Shown here: positions 1 through 10,172 of the stretch, in pieces
How the letters are laid out: each line of letters begins with the position of its first letter
Position numbering within the stretch: position 1 is the stretch's first letter
NCBI RefSeq assembly: GCF_000182925.2
Contig: NC_026503.1
Span: 4,712,001 to 4,776,000 of the forward strand
Direction: 5' to 3'
Source: Neurospora crassa OR74A
Taxonomy: Eukaryota; Ascomycota; Sordariomycetes; Sordariales; Sordariaceae
DNA: 64,000 nucleotides
Program-made: the position numbers and the translations under genes
Notes under the pieces: generated by a model
Told to the model about the DNA's origin: nothing
The model's input: only the letters and a program-made list of their open reading frames with translations
Database searches by the model: none

Positions 1-1505
1 CGGTGTGTCCAGGTGAGAAAACAGGGGGTTGACAAGGTGAGCAGAGAGATGAGCAGACAAGATGATGATGGTCGTGATGGTGTCCCGAGGATGACCACTG
101 CGTAAGCATAGGGACTGTCCCTTGCAGTCTGCAGATCGCAGCCGAACTGAAAGTGGAGCGTAAGCGACTTGTGGAGGTAAGATGTAGTGTACCTGCGCCG
201 CACAAGCGCTTATTTTTCCCCCTGTTGTCCTCCACTGCTTTTGACGACCTGATGATTTGAGTGCGTACTTGCGACTTTCAGCTGAGTTGTGTCTGTTGCC
301 AGACCGTGTGATGGGAAAGGAGATGTGAGCCCTACAGAGGATGCGAGATTTGGTGATTGTGTTCGTGTCCTCGGATTGACTTGACAGTAACCTCGCACTG
401 ACGGAGCGAGGAAATCACCCTGTCCATCATCGGATATCGAGTAGCGAGAAATATCCTATTCTCGCTGCCTGGTACTCACAATGAAGCCGATGTTGGATTA
501 GGCACCCGAGTTCTTCGGCATCGAATAAAGGACAGAAGCGAAGAAGCGAAGACGATGGAGAAACTGAGAAGACATTTGAAGAGAAGACACGTCTTTCTCA
601 TCCCTTGATACCTACGGATTGTGACAGCCAGACCACATCCGGAAGGAACTCGGATACTTGATGGAGCGACAGAGAAATATTGAACACCTGACGATAAAAA
701 CTTTTTAATGCCAAGTCCCGTGGCAGATAGGTAGAGGTAGAGGCATCCGCCGTATCAATGGCTCAGTGTTTCACCTGCATACACCTTCTTCTAACCTTGC
801 TTGCTTCTGGCTGCAGATTGTATAGAGCTGGCGTATGTCGGAACTGCCACACCTGCATTCGTCGAACGCATTCGGCCATGAGTGACGACGGACGGCATCC
901 GACATGAACACCAGACACCAACTTTGTATCGCCCTTGTAGTCTTGTGTGCTAGTGTGTGGTTGCGCGCAGTGTAAGAGGGTTCGGTAAAGTGTGCGACTG
1001 TCTCCAACCATCACTGCGCAAATGCGAGCGAGAAGCACAAAGGAAGGACACTGGGCAAGGCTGGCTGAAGGCAGCCCATGTCATACACCATCTTTTCCTT
1101 CAGATCGATAGTGGTGGTGGTGGTGGTGGTGGTGTGAAGAGACAGTGCGAAGAAGACGCTCGGCTGATGGTGATGGTGGTGGCGTGGACGGATCGTGTGG
1201 TACTAGTGTGGGTATAATGATGACATGGAAGGTGTGGTGTTTCTGTGCAGCCCACGTGAGCGCCGCGCTGTGTATCATTCCAGGCCAATTTCTCAACAGA
1301 AGAAAAGTTTGTGTCTCGGGATGGTGGCTTTTTTTCGGCGCCGGTAATGTCTTGTCCGTCATGTTCCTTCCCAACTCGACTGCGCGATCGCGATCTGTGT
1401 GTTTGTCGGTCTGCGGCAGAAACGCTCAACGGCCGACGCCGCAATCCCGACGATCTGGGACATGATTGGGATACAATCGTATTGTGTGCTCTTTCAGGTT
1501 CCGTT
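1..1505. other. Intergenic, no gene supported
   Basis: This stretch lies 3' of the membrane-protein gene that ends at 1506. I see only short open frames on both strands with no recognisable product. A GTG trinucleotide tract runs at about 1111-1136. The region around 720-750 carries TAGGTAGAGGTAGAGG-type words that recur between genes across the window. Confidence 0.6.
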
Positions 1506-3632
1506 CTACGACTCGGGCTGAGGTTGCGGCGGCGGAGTGCCCATTTGCACTCCCGGTCCCAAACCGAAATCCGCTTGCACCGGTTCCGTAGCTGGAGCAG
1601 CCGCGGGGAAATCGGCCGGGAAATCAGCCGGAATCTCCAGTGACATGTCCTGAGCCGGGAACCCATCAGACCCGATCGAATCCATCGGCTTCTCAATCGG
1701 CTGTTGTGGCGGCGCCGCCTGCTCTTTCACTTCACCCACAACCTCGGAGCAAATCCCGATCCCCTTGACCAACTCCCCAGCCAGCACATCAATCCCTCCA
1801 CTCTCCTTATCCTCAATGCCAAACCCGATAACCAGAACATCATCCAAATACCCATGATACCCCGCCCCTTGTTCGTCGTCTCCGTGATAATCACGCCAAT
1901 TAACACTAGTCACATAAAACATGTCCGTTCTCTCCTGTCCGCCCTCCTCTCCTCTCTCTCCTTTCTTTCGCCCCTCGATCCACAGCGGCTTCCGCGACAC
2001 CCCAAACACTTCAAAGCCCGGCGCTTTCTGGGAAAACAAAACCACGTACGGCTCATATTCCGAATGAAAGTGGTAAAACGTCTTGTACTGGATCATGGTC
2101 AAGACGTAGGTGTTCTCCTCCGTCACCACGCATGTTGGGTCGGAGCGATTGCACAGGGTGAGTCGCAGTGAGTTGGTCGATTGGTGGATTGACACTGGTT
2201 CTCCCGATGGTAAGGGAGGCAAGAAGTGAGAAAGACATTTCTCGTCGACAGCGGCAGAAAGGGTAGAAGAGGGGAGTGCAGTGGCGGACCCGTCATCGCG
2301 CAAGAGGGCGAAGGAGCGGTGCGGGTAAAAGTCGTAATGGATGTATGTCTGGAGTTGCTGTTGATTTTGGGGTCTGTGGTGGGATGAGTCTGGGGAGGAG
2401 TCGGAGGAGCCAGAGCCAAGTGGAAGGGGAGGCGCCCAAAACACGAACCAGTTTTTTTCTATCTCGCTCCATCCAGCCGGAATTCCTGGTTTCTCCTCGA
2501 GTCCGTTACCCTTATTCTCACCAGCACCCGCCGCCCTCAACTCCTCATTCCCCTTTTTCCCCCCCTTTCCTTTCCCTTCATCACCACCCCCATTATTCGC
2601 TCCTAGAGGTAGAACCCTACTAGGCCGCTGCAACTCCCCCGCAACCCGCCACCCCTCCCCCGCTCCAAACGCCCCCACTTGCACCCCCCACCACTCCACC
2701 ACCACCCGGAAATCCTGCATCCACATCCCAAAGCACGTAAACTGCGAGTTGCTCCCGAAAATCGTATACGGCTTGCCGTCCCCTCCGTAAAACACTCGCG
2801 CATCATGCGGACCGACATTAAACGTCAAGACTCCCAGGAGGGGGCCCACGCAGTTATTTCCCGGTGTGGCGGATATCAGGAGCGGGTAGGGCGGGTGCTC
2901 TGGCAGACAGCGGAGGATTTTCTCTTTGGGAGAACTGGGATTGGAAGTGGAAGAGGGGATATCAACAAAAGAAGCGAGACAGTGGACTTCTGACGAGGTT
3001 GTTACGTGCTGAAACTTGTGTGGTGGTGGTGGTTTCTTGTTGTCGGTACCTGTGTTGGAGGAGGAGGAGTCGGAGTTGGCGGAAAGGGATGATGATTCTT
3101 GCCACTTTTGCGCGACGACGATGAAGATGCCTGGTCGGGTGGGGTGGGGGATGATGTTGGGGTTGAAAGCGGGTGTGATGATGATGTTTTCCTCTTCTCG
3201 CTCATCAGAGGAGGAGGAGGAAGAGAAAGAAGCGAATTGGATGCGAAAGTAGGCGCCGTTGGGGGTGGAGACTGAGTAGATTGTTTGATGGCTGTGGTGC
3301 ATGTTCAAATCTGTCGTCGTCGTACTGTCGCCGTTTGAAGCTCCCGTCTGGGAGGATTTGGCGGTGCCATCTTTGGATGATGATGATGAAGAAGAAGAAT
3401 TGCTGCTGCTGCTGCTGCCGCTGCTGCCGTGGTAGGGTACTTGGTTTCTTGATGATGAGGAGCCGCTTTGCCCGTCGGAACCACCAAAAGTGTCTCCGAG
3501 GAGGGAGGTTAGGATTCTGGTCCCGCTCGTCCCGGCTAGAGAAGGGAACACCCAGATGATGCGGGTGATGGAGAGGAGGCAGAGAAGGGAACCGATGATG
3601 AGGCAGAGACGTCTGAGGTCCCTGACAATCAT
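1506..3632 (-). CDS. Serine-rich type II membrane protein, possible Golgi glycan enzyme
   Basis: A 708-residue single-exon frame. The longer frame starts with TTG at 3665; the first ATG is at 3632 and gives MIVRDLRRLCLIIGSLLCLL, a short basic N-terminus followed by one membrane segment (about residues 8-28). This topology is typical of type II Golgi/ER proteins. Residues about 45-110 are a Ser/Gly/Asn-rich linker with runs of serine. The lumenal part has ordered-looking stretches such as RVFYGGDGKPYTIFGSNSQF and a Trp/Phe-rich MWMQDFRVVVEWW segment. These recall beta-propeller or mannosyltransferase-like fungal proteins, but I cannot place it in a family with certainty. Long Gly/Glu/Lys and Ser/His inserts interrupt the domain. 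The C-terminus is Pro/Ala/Glu-rich. The gene call is fairly sure; the function is a guess. Confidence 0.72.
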   Translation of the reverse strand: MIVRDLRRLCLIIGSLLCLLSITRIIWVFPSLAGTSGTRILTSLLGDTFGGSDGQSGSSSSRNQVPYHGSSGSSSSSNSSSSSSSSKDGTAKSSQTGASNGDSTTTTDLNMHHSHQTIYSVSTPNGAYFRIQFASFSSSSSSDEREEENIIITPAFNPNIIPHPTRPGIFIVVAQKWQESSSLSANSDSSSSNTGTDNKKPPPPHKFQHVTTSSEVHCLASFVDIPSSTSNPSSPKEKILRCLPEHPPYPLLISATPGNNCVGPLLGVLTFNVGPHDARVFYGGDGKPYTIFGSNSQFTCFGMWMQDFRVVVEWWGVQVGAFGAGEGWRVAGELQRPSRVLPLGANNGGGDEGKGKGGKKGNEELRAAGAGENKGNGLEEKPGIPAGWSEIEKNWFVFWAPPLPLGSGSSDSSPDSSHHRPQNQQQLQTYIHYDFYPHRSFALLRDDGSATALPSSTLSAAVDEKCLSHFLPPLPSGEPVSIHQSTNSLRLTLCNRSDPTCVVTEENTYVLTMIQYKTFYHFHSEYEPYVVLFSQKAPGFEVFGVSRKPLWIEGRKKGERGEEGGQERTDMFYVTSVNWRDYHGDDEQGAGYHGYLDDVLVIGFGIEDKESGGIDVLAGELVKGIGICSEVVGEVKEQAAPPQQPIEKPMDSIGSDGFPAQDMSLEIPADFPADFPAAAPATEPVQADFGLGPGVQMGTPPPQPQPES

Positions 3633-5363
3633 GGTGGTGAAATCTTTCAGGTGTCGAGATGTCAATAGATGTGTGACAATGGACTGTATGAAAAGGCTCG
3701 AGTGTCAAATCAAACAAAGGTGAGCGAGACTACAAGCAAGCCAAGCCAGACTACTCGAATCACGATTTCTCTGACAAAGTACCGGGGACTGCCACCGGTC
3801 CTCGAGCCTCTGGAGTGGATTTGGATGGATAGAGTATTGGATGTACAGCTTTCCCTCGGTTCATTCTTCCAGGAAAGGTTTAGTGGACATGGGCTTGACC
3901 CCTTCTTCATCCACAGTTTTCGAGATGACATGCAAGTTTCCTGCCATATCATGTAGAGTATGTAGGTACATATGTAGTGCAGTGGCGGAGACCCTCGCTG
4001 CTTTCTTCCCCCCCCTGCATAGCGGATGCCCCAAGGTGGACGTGCAGATCAAGCGGGGGTTGGCAAAAGCTTGGTTGAACGTTGCTCGTTTTGTGATGAG
4101 ATTTGTGGAGATTCGTGAAAAATATGGAGAGAAGTCCTTTGGTGGTGGTGATCCTGGATGGGAGACTGCTTCCTTCGTTTACCTTCTGGACAGTGACTTG
4201 TCCATACAAAATATACCACAAGAATTCGGGCCGTTCGTTGGAAATCTCGCCTAACCACTGTCTTTTGCGAGCATTAAATGCACAGATTAGGGACATACAT
4301 CATGATGCATACATACACATGTCTGATCATGTACACTACCTCTAGGTACCTAGGTAAGCGAGCCGGCTTCCCAAGACCGACGACGGTCCGAGTTTTTGCG
4401 GTACTGTACAGGTAGGTATAGGTAGGTACGATCAACAGCAAGCAGCACGCACGTATCGACAACAGACCGACGTTCCTTCCTCGGCAACTATGTAGAGGTA
4501 TGTATGTACTCTACTACTGCGTACCCACATAACAGTCAGGAACAAAACCACATGAAAGCGATGTCGATAGCCAGGACCACCACCCACATTTCTCTCTTTG
4601 ATAGCGTCTCCGGCCAGAGTTACGCTTTCGAAAAAAAAGAAAAAAAAAAGAAAAATAAAATGCGGCGGTGGGTTGGTTGCCTGCACGCCCGAGGAGCTGA
4701 GGAACGGGAAAAAAAGAAAAAAAAATGACTGTTGTTACATCCTCTCCGGCCCCGCATGTCCTGATGTCCTGCACGACAGTTAAACGACAGTTAAACGAAC
4801 GGACACCACCACCTTGATGATCTGATTACTTGCCCTTGTCCGGAAGTTGCTCCGTTTTTTCTCAGAGCTTCCTTTTGTGTAATTTGCAATGTAACATAAC
4901 TCGTGCATGCGATCGACGTCACTGGGAGGGAGTGAGTGTGGTGTGGATTTCGTGGGATTCTTTCGTTCAGCTCAAGCGACCATCTTGGTCAAACAACAGG
5001 GGTCGTGGGGGGTTGGGGGTTGGGGGTACGACGCTATGGTCGCATTTTATGTTGGACACATGTGATGAGGGGAATCTAACGAACGGAACCATGGACGGAG
5101 CAACTGGATGGATTTGGATTTTGATGGGACGGTACGGGGTTAGGCACCGGTTGGTTTTGTCTTTGTTTTTTGGTTTGAACAACGAAGTCAAGTAGAAATC
5201 GAAATCGAAATCGAAATTGAGATCGTGTGAATATCCAATCCGATAATGTGTGATTGCTGTCTAGGTATAGATTTGTGCGCGACTGTAAAGAAATTCCAAG
5301 CAAGCTCCTCTCATGTCCTGATTATGTCGTATTCGTTACATACATGACTTTACATATCCTGAT
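3633..5363. other. Intergenic with A-rich tracts and CTAGGTACCTAG palindrome
   Basis: This is the 5' region of the membrane-protein gene and the 3' flank of the acyltransferase gene. It holds A-rich tracts at about 4631-4660 and 4708-4726, a 12-bp palindrome CTAGGTACCTAG at 4342-4353, and several TAGGTA words around 4410-4430. Frames of up to about 137 codons overlap each other and have no recognisable product, so I call no gene. Confidence 0.5.
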
Positions 5364-6887
5364 TCAAGGTAACCTAGTGGGCTGCTGCCCACTTCCCAAC
5401 ACCTGCTTGTAAAGCCAATTGGGAAAGGTAACGCTGGGCTCGTCAAAGAGCCTCGTCGAGATCTCGGCGACGTACAAGGTCAATGGCAAGAGGATGATAT
5501 GCGGCAGCAAGAAGGCCATCTCAAGGCCAAACGGTCCAGCCATGGGCAAGGGGAACTTGTTGACCCAGTTGGCCAGCATGGTAATCTGAGGCTCCCTGGC
5601 CCAACCAACAGCCGTGTAGATTCTGTCGCCAATCGTCCAAAGAATAGGACCATGGACCAGGTAAAGCGCAAAAGAGATGCGACCCAGGTACTGGCAGAAG
5701 CGCGTCTCAAAGAATCGCTTGAGCCAGGGGATGCGTGGAACTGAGACCACCAAGAAAACACCAGCCCAGAACAGGTAGAACCACTTGTAATCGTAGACAG
5801 CCTGCGGCTTGAGGAATGACAGGTAGTACCACCCAGGAGTCTTGGCCAGGTCGTTGATGTCCTTGGTGTGAACGGGCACGCCTCCGAGGTAGAAGCTGAC
5901 TACAAAGAGGGAGTAGAAGAGGTGCTTGCTGAATGGCTCGAGCTGAGTAAGGAAGCTGGGCAGGTCATCCTTCATAGCCAACAAGTCCAGATCGTTGAGA
6001 AGCATACCGGCGCTAAAAAGGGCGTAATGGGTTCCGTCGACAATGTAGACAAAGTAGAAGATCAAGGCGACCTGACACCACAGCCTAGCCTTTCTTGTGC
6101 ATCGCGAAAAGGCGAGAAGACTGGTGTAGATGACCATGGACCCCCTGAATTCCACCGGGATGGACCACAGATGGAAGTTGTAGCTCAGCCAGGGCTCGCC
6201 GCCGAGGTGGTAGATGAAGCTGAAATTCTTGACCTCTGCGTACCACCACCAGAACTCGTCGTGGTAGTTGGACTGCGGTTTGGCCGAGTCGACCCAGATG
6301 CCAAAGGCATGCCATGAGGTCATGAACAGGAACGTGGTGGCAATCAGGGGCATGAAGAGCCGCAGCCATCGTCGGAACAGTGCCGACGCCAGGTTATCGG
6401 CCAACGTTTCTTGTTCGCCGGCGTGGATTAGGCGCATGGGCTTGACGGAGAGGACGTAGCCCGAGATGACGAAGAAGGTTGCGACGGCATAGTGGCCGCC
6501 GCCAAAGAAGTTGCGGACAAAGGGAAGGGCGCTAAAGTAGTGTTGGCCGTCGAAACCGTAGCCTTGCTCGAAGATGGCGTCGCGCACCAGGCCATGCGAC
6601 CAGAGTTCGTGGTGGTGCCAGTAGACGAGGAAGGCAGCGAAGCCGCGCAGGCCGTCGAGGTAGGCCGTTGGTCGCAGCTTTTCGGGCGCATCGAAGCTGG
6701 GCAGGGCAAACACGGTTGTAAGGCGATTGACGAGGCCCGAGGCCGTCGAGGAAGGGATGGTCAGGGCCGTCATGATGGCGATGATGGGCTTCCGCAGAAG
6801 AGGGAAGCGACACGAGTTTCGGTTGTCATGCCACTTTTCGGGGTCGTGGGAGGTGTCGACGAGGTCGTGGTCGAGATCGCCAGGCAT
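5364..6887 (-). CDS. Acyltransferase-3 family integral membrane protein
   Basis: A 507-residue single-exon protein. The frame can be extended to a TTG at 6947, but the first ATG is at 6887 (MPGDLDHDLVDTSHDPEKWH). Hallmarks of the acyltransferase 3 family are visible: LDGLRGFAAFLVYWHH at residues 77-92, with the His pair expected to act in acyl transfer; FFVISGYVLS near 138-147; and RRWLRL near 172-177, followed by many hydrophobic helices to the C-terminus. Family members move acyl groups from the cytosolic side onto sugars, lipids or small metabolites in a membrane. The substrate cannot be read from the sequence. Length and helix count fit a complete fungal member. It is divergent from the GT32 gene at 10173, across about 3.3 kb. 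Product class is confident. Confidence 0.92.
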   Translation of the reverse strand: MPGDLDHDLVDTSHDPEKWHDNRNSCRFPLLRKPIIAIMTALTIPSSTASGLVNRLTTVFALPSFDAPEKLRPTAYLDGLRGFAAFLVYWHHHELWSHGLVRDAIFEQGYGFDGQHYFSALPFVRNFFGGGHYAVATFFVISGYVLSVKPMRLIHAGEQETLADNLASALFRRWLRLFMPLIATTFLFMTSWHAFGIWVDSAKPQSNYHDEFWWWYAEVKNFSFIYHLGGEPWLSYNFHLWSIPVEFRGSMVIYTSLLAFSRCTRKARLWCQVALIFYFVYIVDGTHYALFSAGMLLNDLDLLAMKDDLPSFLTQLEPFSKHLFYSLFVVSFYLGGVPVHTKDINDLAKTPGWYYLSFLKPQAVYDYKWFYLFWAGVFLVVSVPRIPWLKRFFETRFCQYLGRISFALYLVHGPILWTIGDRIYTAVGWAREPQITMLANWVNKFPLPMAGPFGLEMAFLLPHIILLPLTLYVAEISTRLFDEPSVTFPNWLYKQVLGSGQQPTRLP

Positions 6888-8828
6888 GGACACGGAGGGG
6901 GTGAAACAGAAGACGCGACTGCTATCTGAATCCAAGCCGCGTACCAACCTCGAGCTGAGGCGGTTGTGGTTGGTCGGGTTGGTGAGTGGCTTGGAGGGGG
7001 GAGGGGGATTGGATGTGATCGGATGCGCAACCGAGAAGTCACAACTTTAATGTTATTGGTGTCCAGTGTTAGCTGATGACCCCTGCCAAGTCCACTGAAA
7101 GCGTATCGTTACAGGGAGACAAAGCACTTGTCGCGAGTATTGATCCACTAAAGGGTGGGGGTTAATGGGGGATAGTGGCCGCTAAAGAAAGGGAAGCCGG
7201 CGAATGGAATTTGGTGCAATGTCCGAATCGGGTTGCTCTGTGGCTGGAGAGTTGCTTGGCGGGCTGAGGACGGACTTGTTGTGGCGGGTTTGTAGCTTGC
7301 TTCCCAGTTGGCTGGACGGTGATTGACGTATGTTGGCAGATACAAATTCCCGTCGGCAAAATCTTCTTTTCAACATCTGGCACCTCGATTCTTGGAAAGG
7401 TAAAGCAAGACTTGGAGTGATGTGCAATTGATAAACACCCGCTCAAGAGGGAATTGATCAGTGCACGTCAGATACGATATGCGGGGGAAGTGCGGAAGGA
7501 AGTGGAGAGAGCAACGGGGAGGTCCTCGCTTGTGAAGATGGAGAACGGAGATGGGCCGGGGCCGGGGATGGATCAGATCAGGGGACCGTCAGGGTTGTTT
7601 GCGGGGGAGAAGTGAGGAGATGAAAGGCACGAACACTCCATGACAGAAAGTCCAGCCAAAGTCCAGAGCTGCGAACAGACATTTGACCGTCTCTTTGACT
7701 TTCCAACGACAGTTTCTCCTCATGGCCGAATCCACATCTTCAGTTGTCCTCAACTTTCGACACACTTTGCCGGACAAGTGAATGTTCGGAATCCGGGGTC
7801 AAAGGGAAGAGTCGAACCCCGATTATTTCAACATCATGCCTCTTTCCAAGACAATTCAGTGCTTTCCACGGTACATGCCCGTACATGGCATCACTTTCAC
7901 ATGATGCGCTCAAGCGCCGCCTAGGTAAGCAGCCCGTCTCGGGTTCCACTTTGAAGAATATCTGTAGGGTGGACCCCTGTCACAAGCATATAGAAAACCA
8001 CGATTTGCTCCGGGCTGGCAAAACCACACTCTCCCACATTACAGTACAGTTGTGTTCTAACCTGGGGCTAGAAAGGGAAAAGGAAAACGGAAAGAAAGAT
8101 GGCGGCTTTTTTCACGGCTTGATTTCAAAAGTAGCGCCTGGCAACGGCCGAGAGAGGGTAGCAAAGAAGGAAGGGAAAACGAAAAAAGAAGCCCCGGCAA
8201 TGTTACCACTGATGTTACCCTCCCGCGTCACAAGTAGCCAATCATTAGCAGCCACTACACATGTAAAGGTATTTATTTGCTGGGTATCATTCCCGCCTGT
8301 CTGCGGCTCCAATCTTTCTTTCGTGTTCACGCTCACTGCCCGGCTTACCTACGACTCCCAACTTACATGTTACGTGCCTACCTACCTACCGCTTTCTGCA
8401 GAGGATCGTCTCTCTCTCTTTCTCAGTCTCTCTTCTTTGGGGGACTGGAGGCCACGAGAATATCGGACTCCATCAGCCACACTGACGATCGCCAAGTCGT
8501 TCCTGAATTTAGAAGCAACCTCCGACCAACGGCACATTTTTGTGGAGAGATTTCCACAGCTGATCGGTCGTGTCAGGGAGAGAACTAACATAATGGAAGG
8601 ATTCCAGTTCGTTTGCCTCCAAACGCCCGAGTTTTGAGAGCCAGAACAAGAAGATAATCATGTGATTGCTCACGGAGTCAATACAAGCTGCGGTGTATAG
8701 CCTCCAGTCCTCCTAGCTATCAGTCTCAGCTCCTATACATACATAGCATCCGCGTTTGCCTCTCAAGATCACCCAACACTGCTTAGTTGTCTTGATGGCC
8801 CCCGCACTCCATCGATTCTTCCCGGCAG

Positions 8829-8868
<40 letters not shown>
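8829..8868. repeat. Uninterrupted run of 40 A
   Basis: Forty consecutive A residues on the plus strand, the longest homopolymer in the window. No retroposed gene is recognisable 5' of it, and I see no clear target-site duplication. It may be a slippage-grown tract, and its length may be unreliable in an assembly. Confidence 0.95.
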
Positions 8869-8870
<2 letters not shown>

Positions 8871-8992
8871 TTGTTTTCGCTTCCGTCACCCCACCATGCA
8901 TGCGTGGACTGCACCTGTGGAACTTGCAAAGAGGTTGGTCGGGTTACATATCCAATTCCACTCAGCAAACGGAAAGCCCCGGGCCGGACATT

Positions 8993-9020
8993 CATCCATC
9001 CATCCATCCATCCATTCATC
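8993..9020. repeat. ATCC tetranucleotide microsatellite
   Basis: About six ATCC units with one ATTC interruption near the end. Noncoding simple repeat. Confidence 0.85.
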
Positions 9021-9473
9021 CCCCCGCTGAAGCTCCATTCTAAATGGTGCAGTGGTAATCCCCGACCGAAGCTCCAGTCACCTCCTCTTTGAGTAAGGAT
9101 CTGCCAAGATCTTGTCTCGACCAAGCGATTTCTTAGGGACATGTTGGGAGGAGACATTCGTGCAAGAGTCCTTGTTCGCTGGCACCAGGTATGTCGGTTT
9201 CTGTGTATAGATTCTCAGGGTTTTCTTAGTGTGGGAGGGAGGATTTGTCGCCAGCTCGCCAGCTCTGTAGAGCGGAGTTGGGGAATGAACAGACAGCGAG
9301 GGCACTGTACTAACCACCTCATCAACGGCTATGTGTACTGTTTGCTCTGTATACTAGTCAGCTTGCCATCACAGACAGTTGGTTGCGACTCCAGAATGGC
9401 CTGTGCATCGGGGACCCCCAACTAAAATGCGACCAAGATCAGTCCCCTGGCTGCCTGGATTTTTTGAGAACGC

Positions 9474-9780
9474 TTATTACGCTTAGAACCCACTTTTTTT
9501 GGCTTCAACTTCTTTCAACCGCTGCATCAACCTCAACACAACCCAATATGAAGCTTTTCACACCAAAAAGCCGGCTACTGGGCGCGCTGCGTTCACTGGT
9601 TCAATCAGCATTTCGCTGCGGTAACTTTTCGTGAAGATATCTTTTCATCCTCGTCAAAAACGAGAAGGAACTTTGAAACTTGGCGCTAAGAGAAGACGAC
9701 AGCACGGACCAAAAAAGACGACCAAAGCCAATGAAATGCTTACCTTCAGGTAGAAAAAAAGTGGGTTCTAAGCGTAATAA
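9474..9780. mobile_element. MITE-like element with 27-bp perfect terminal inverted repeats
   Basis: A 307-bp segment bounded by perfect 27-bp inverted repeats. The left end is 9474-9500, beginning TTATTACGCTTAGAACCCAC and ending in seven T; the right end at 9754-9780 is its exact reverse complement. The outermost bases can be read as a TA target-site duplication around TIRs that start TTACGC, as in Tc1/mariner- or pogo-like elements. The interior is about 250 bp and has no transposase, so it would be non-autonomous. The perfect match between ends suggests recent insertion or recent activity. Its superfamily is inferred only from the possible TA duplication. It lies about 390 bp upstream of the GT32 start, so it may sit in that promoter region. 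Confidence 0.8.
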
Positions 9781-10172
9781 TCGACACCGATTTTTTTGTG
9801 TTTATGTACCTATGTACTACCTGTAAAGACAATCCTGTGTTTACTCAGCACGCTTCTACGGAAGCTTACTGGTTACTCGCCGTCTTCGCCCATCTTCTCC
9901 TCCCCCTGACACCCTGGAACGGACCTGGGTACGCTATACATTATGTTTCCTTGATATACCCAGTCCTTCCCCCCATCCCCCCACCATCCCTTCGTGTGAC
10001 TTCAGTCGCTTTGGTTTTGTTAGTTTTCCTTCTTTTCCCTTGCTGCTTGCTATTCCCTCCACCACCCCGTGTCCTAAAATTGTTTCATCCCACGGATACG
10101 GGGCATTGCACATACATTACACGACAGGTCATAGCCTTACAGACATAGATTATTATTATAACTTGGGTTGCC

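Larger units (their letters stand above)
6888..9473. other. Long shared 5' region, no gene supported
   Basis: Upstream region between the divergent acyltransferase (minus) and GT32 (plus) genes. A 297-codon frame exists at 7744-8637 (plus), but it begins with TTG, its first ATG is about 49 codons in, it is rich in Ser and Leu from simple CT-rich DNA, and it resembles nothing known; I treat it as chance. The stretch contains a 40-A run (8829-8868) and an ATCC microsatellite (about 8993-9020). Confidence 0.5.

Noticed and set aside
1100-1696. 198-codon minus-strand frame
   Set aside because: Starts at a non-ATG codon, overlaps the 3' end of the membrane-protein gene in another frame and encodes Arg/His-rich text from a GTG repeat.
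7744-8637. 297-codon plus-strand frame upstream of the GT32 gene
   Set aside because: Starts at TTG, first ATG 49 codons in, CT-rich simple-sequence translation, no recognisable domain, lies in a promoter-like region.
8829-8868. Poly-A run as the tail of a retroposed gene or LINE/SINE
   Set aside because: No recognisable element or gene 5' of the run and no clear target-site duplication.
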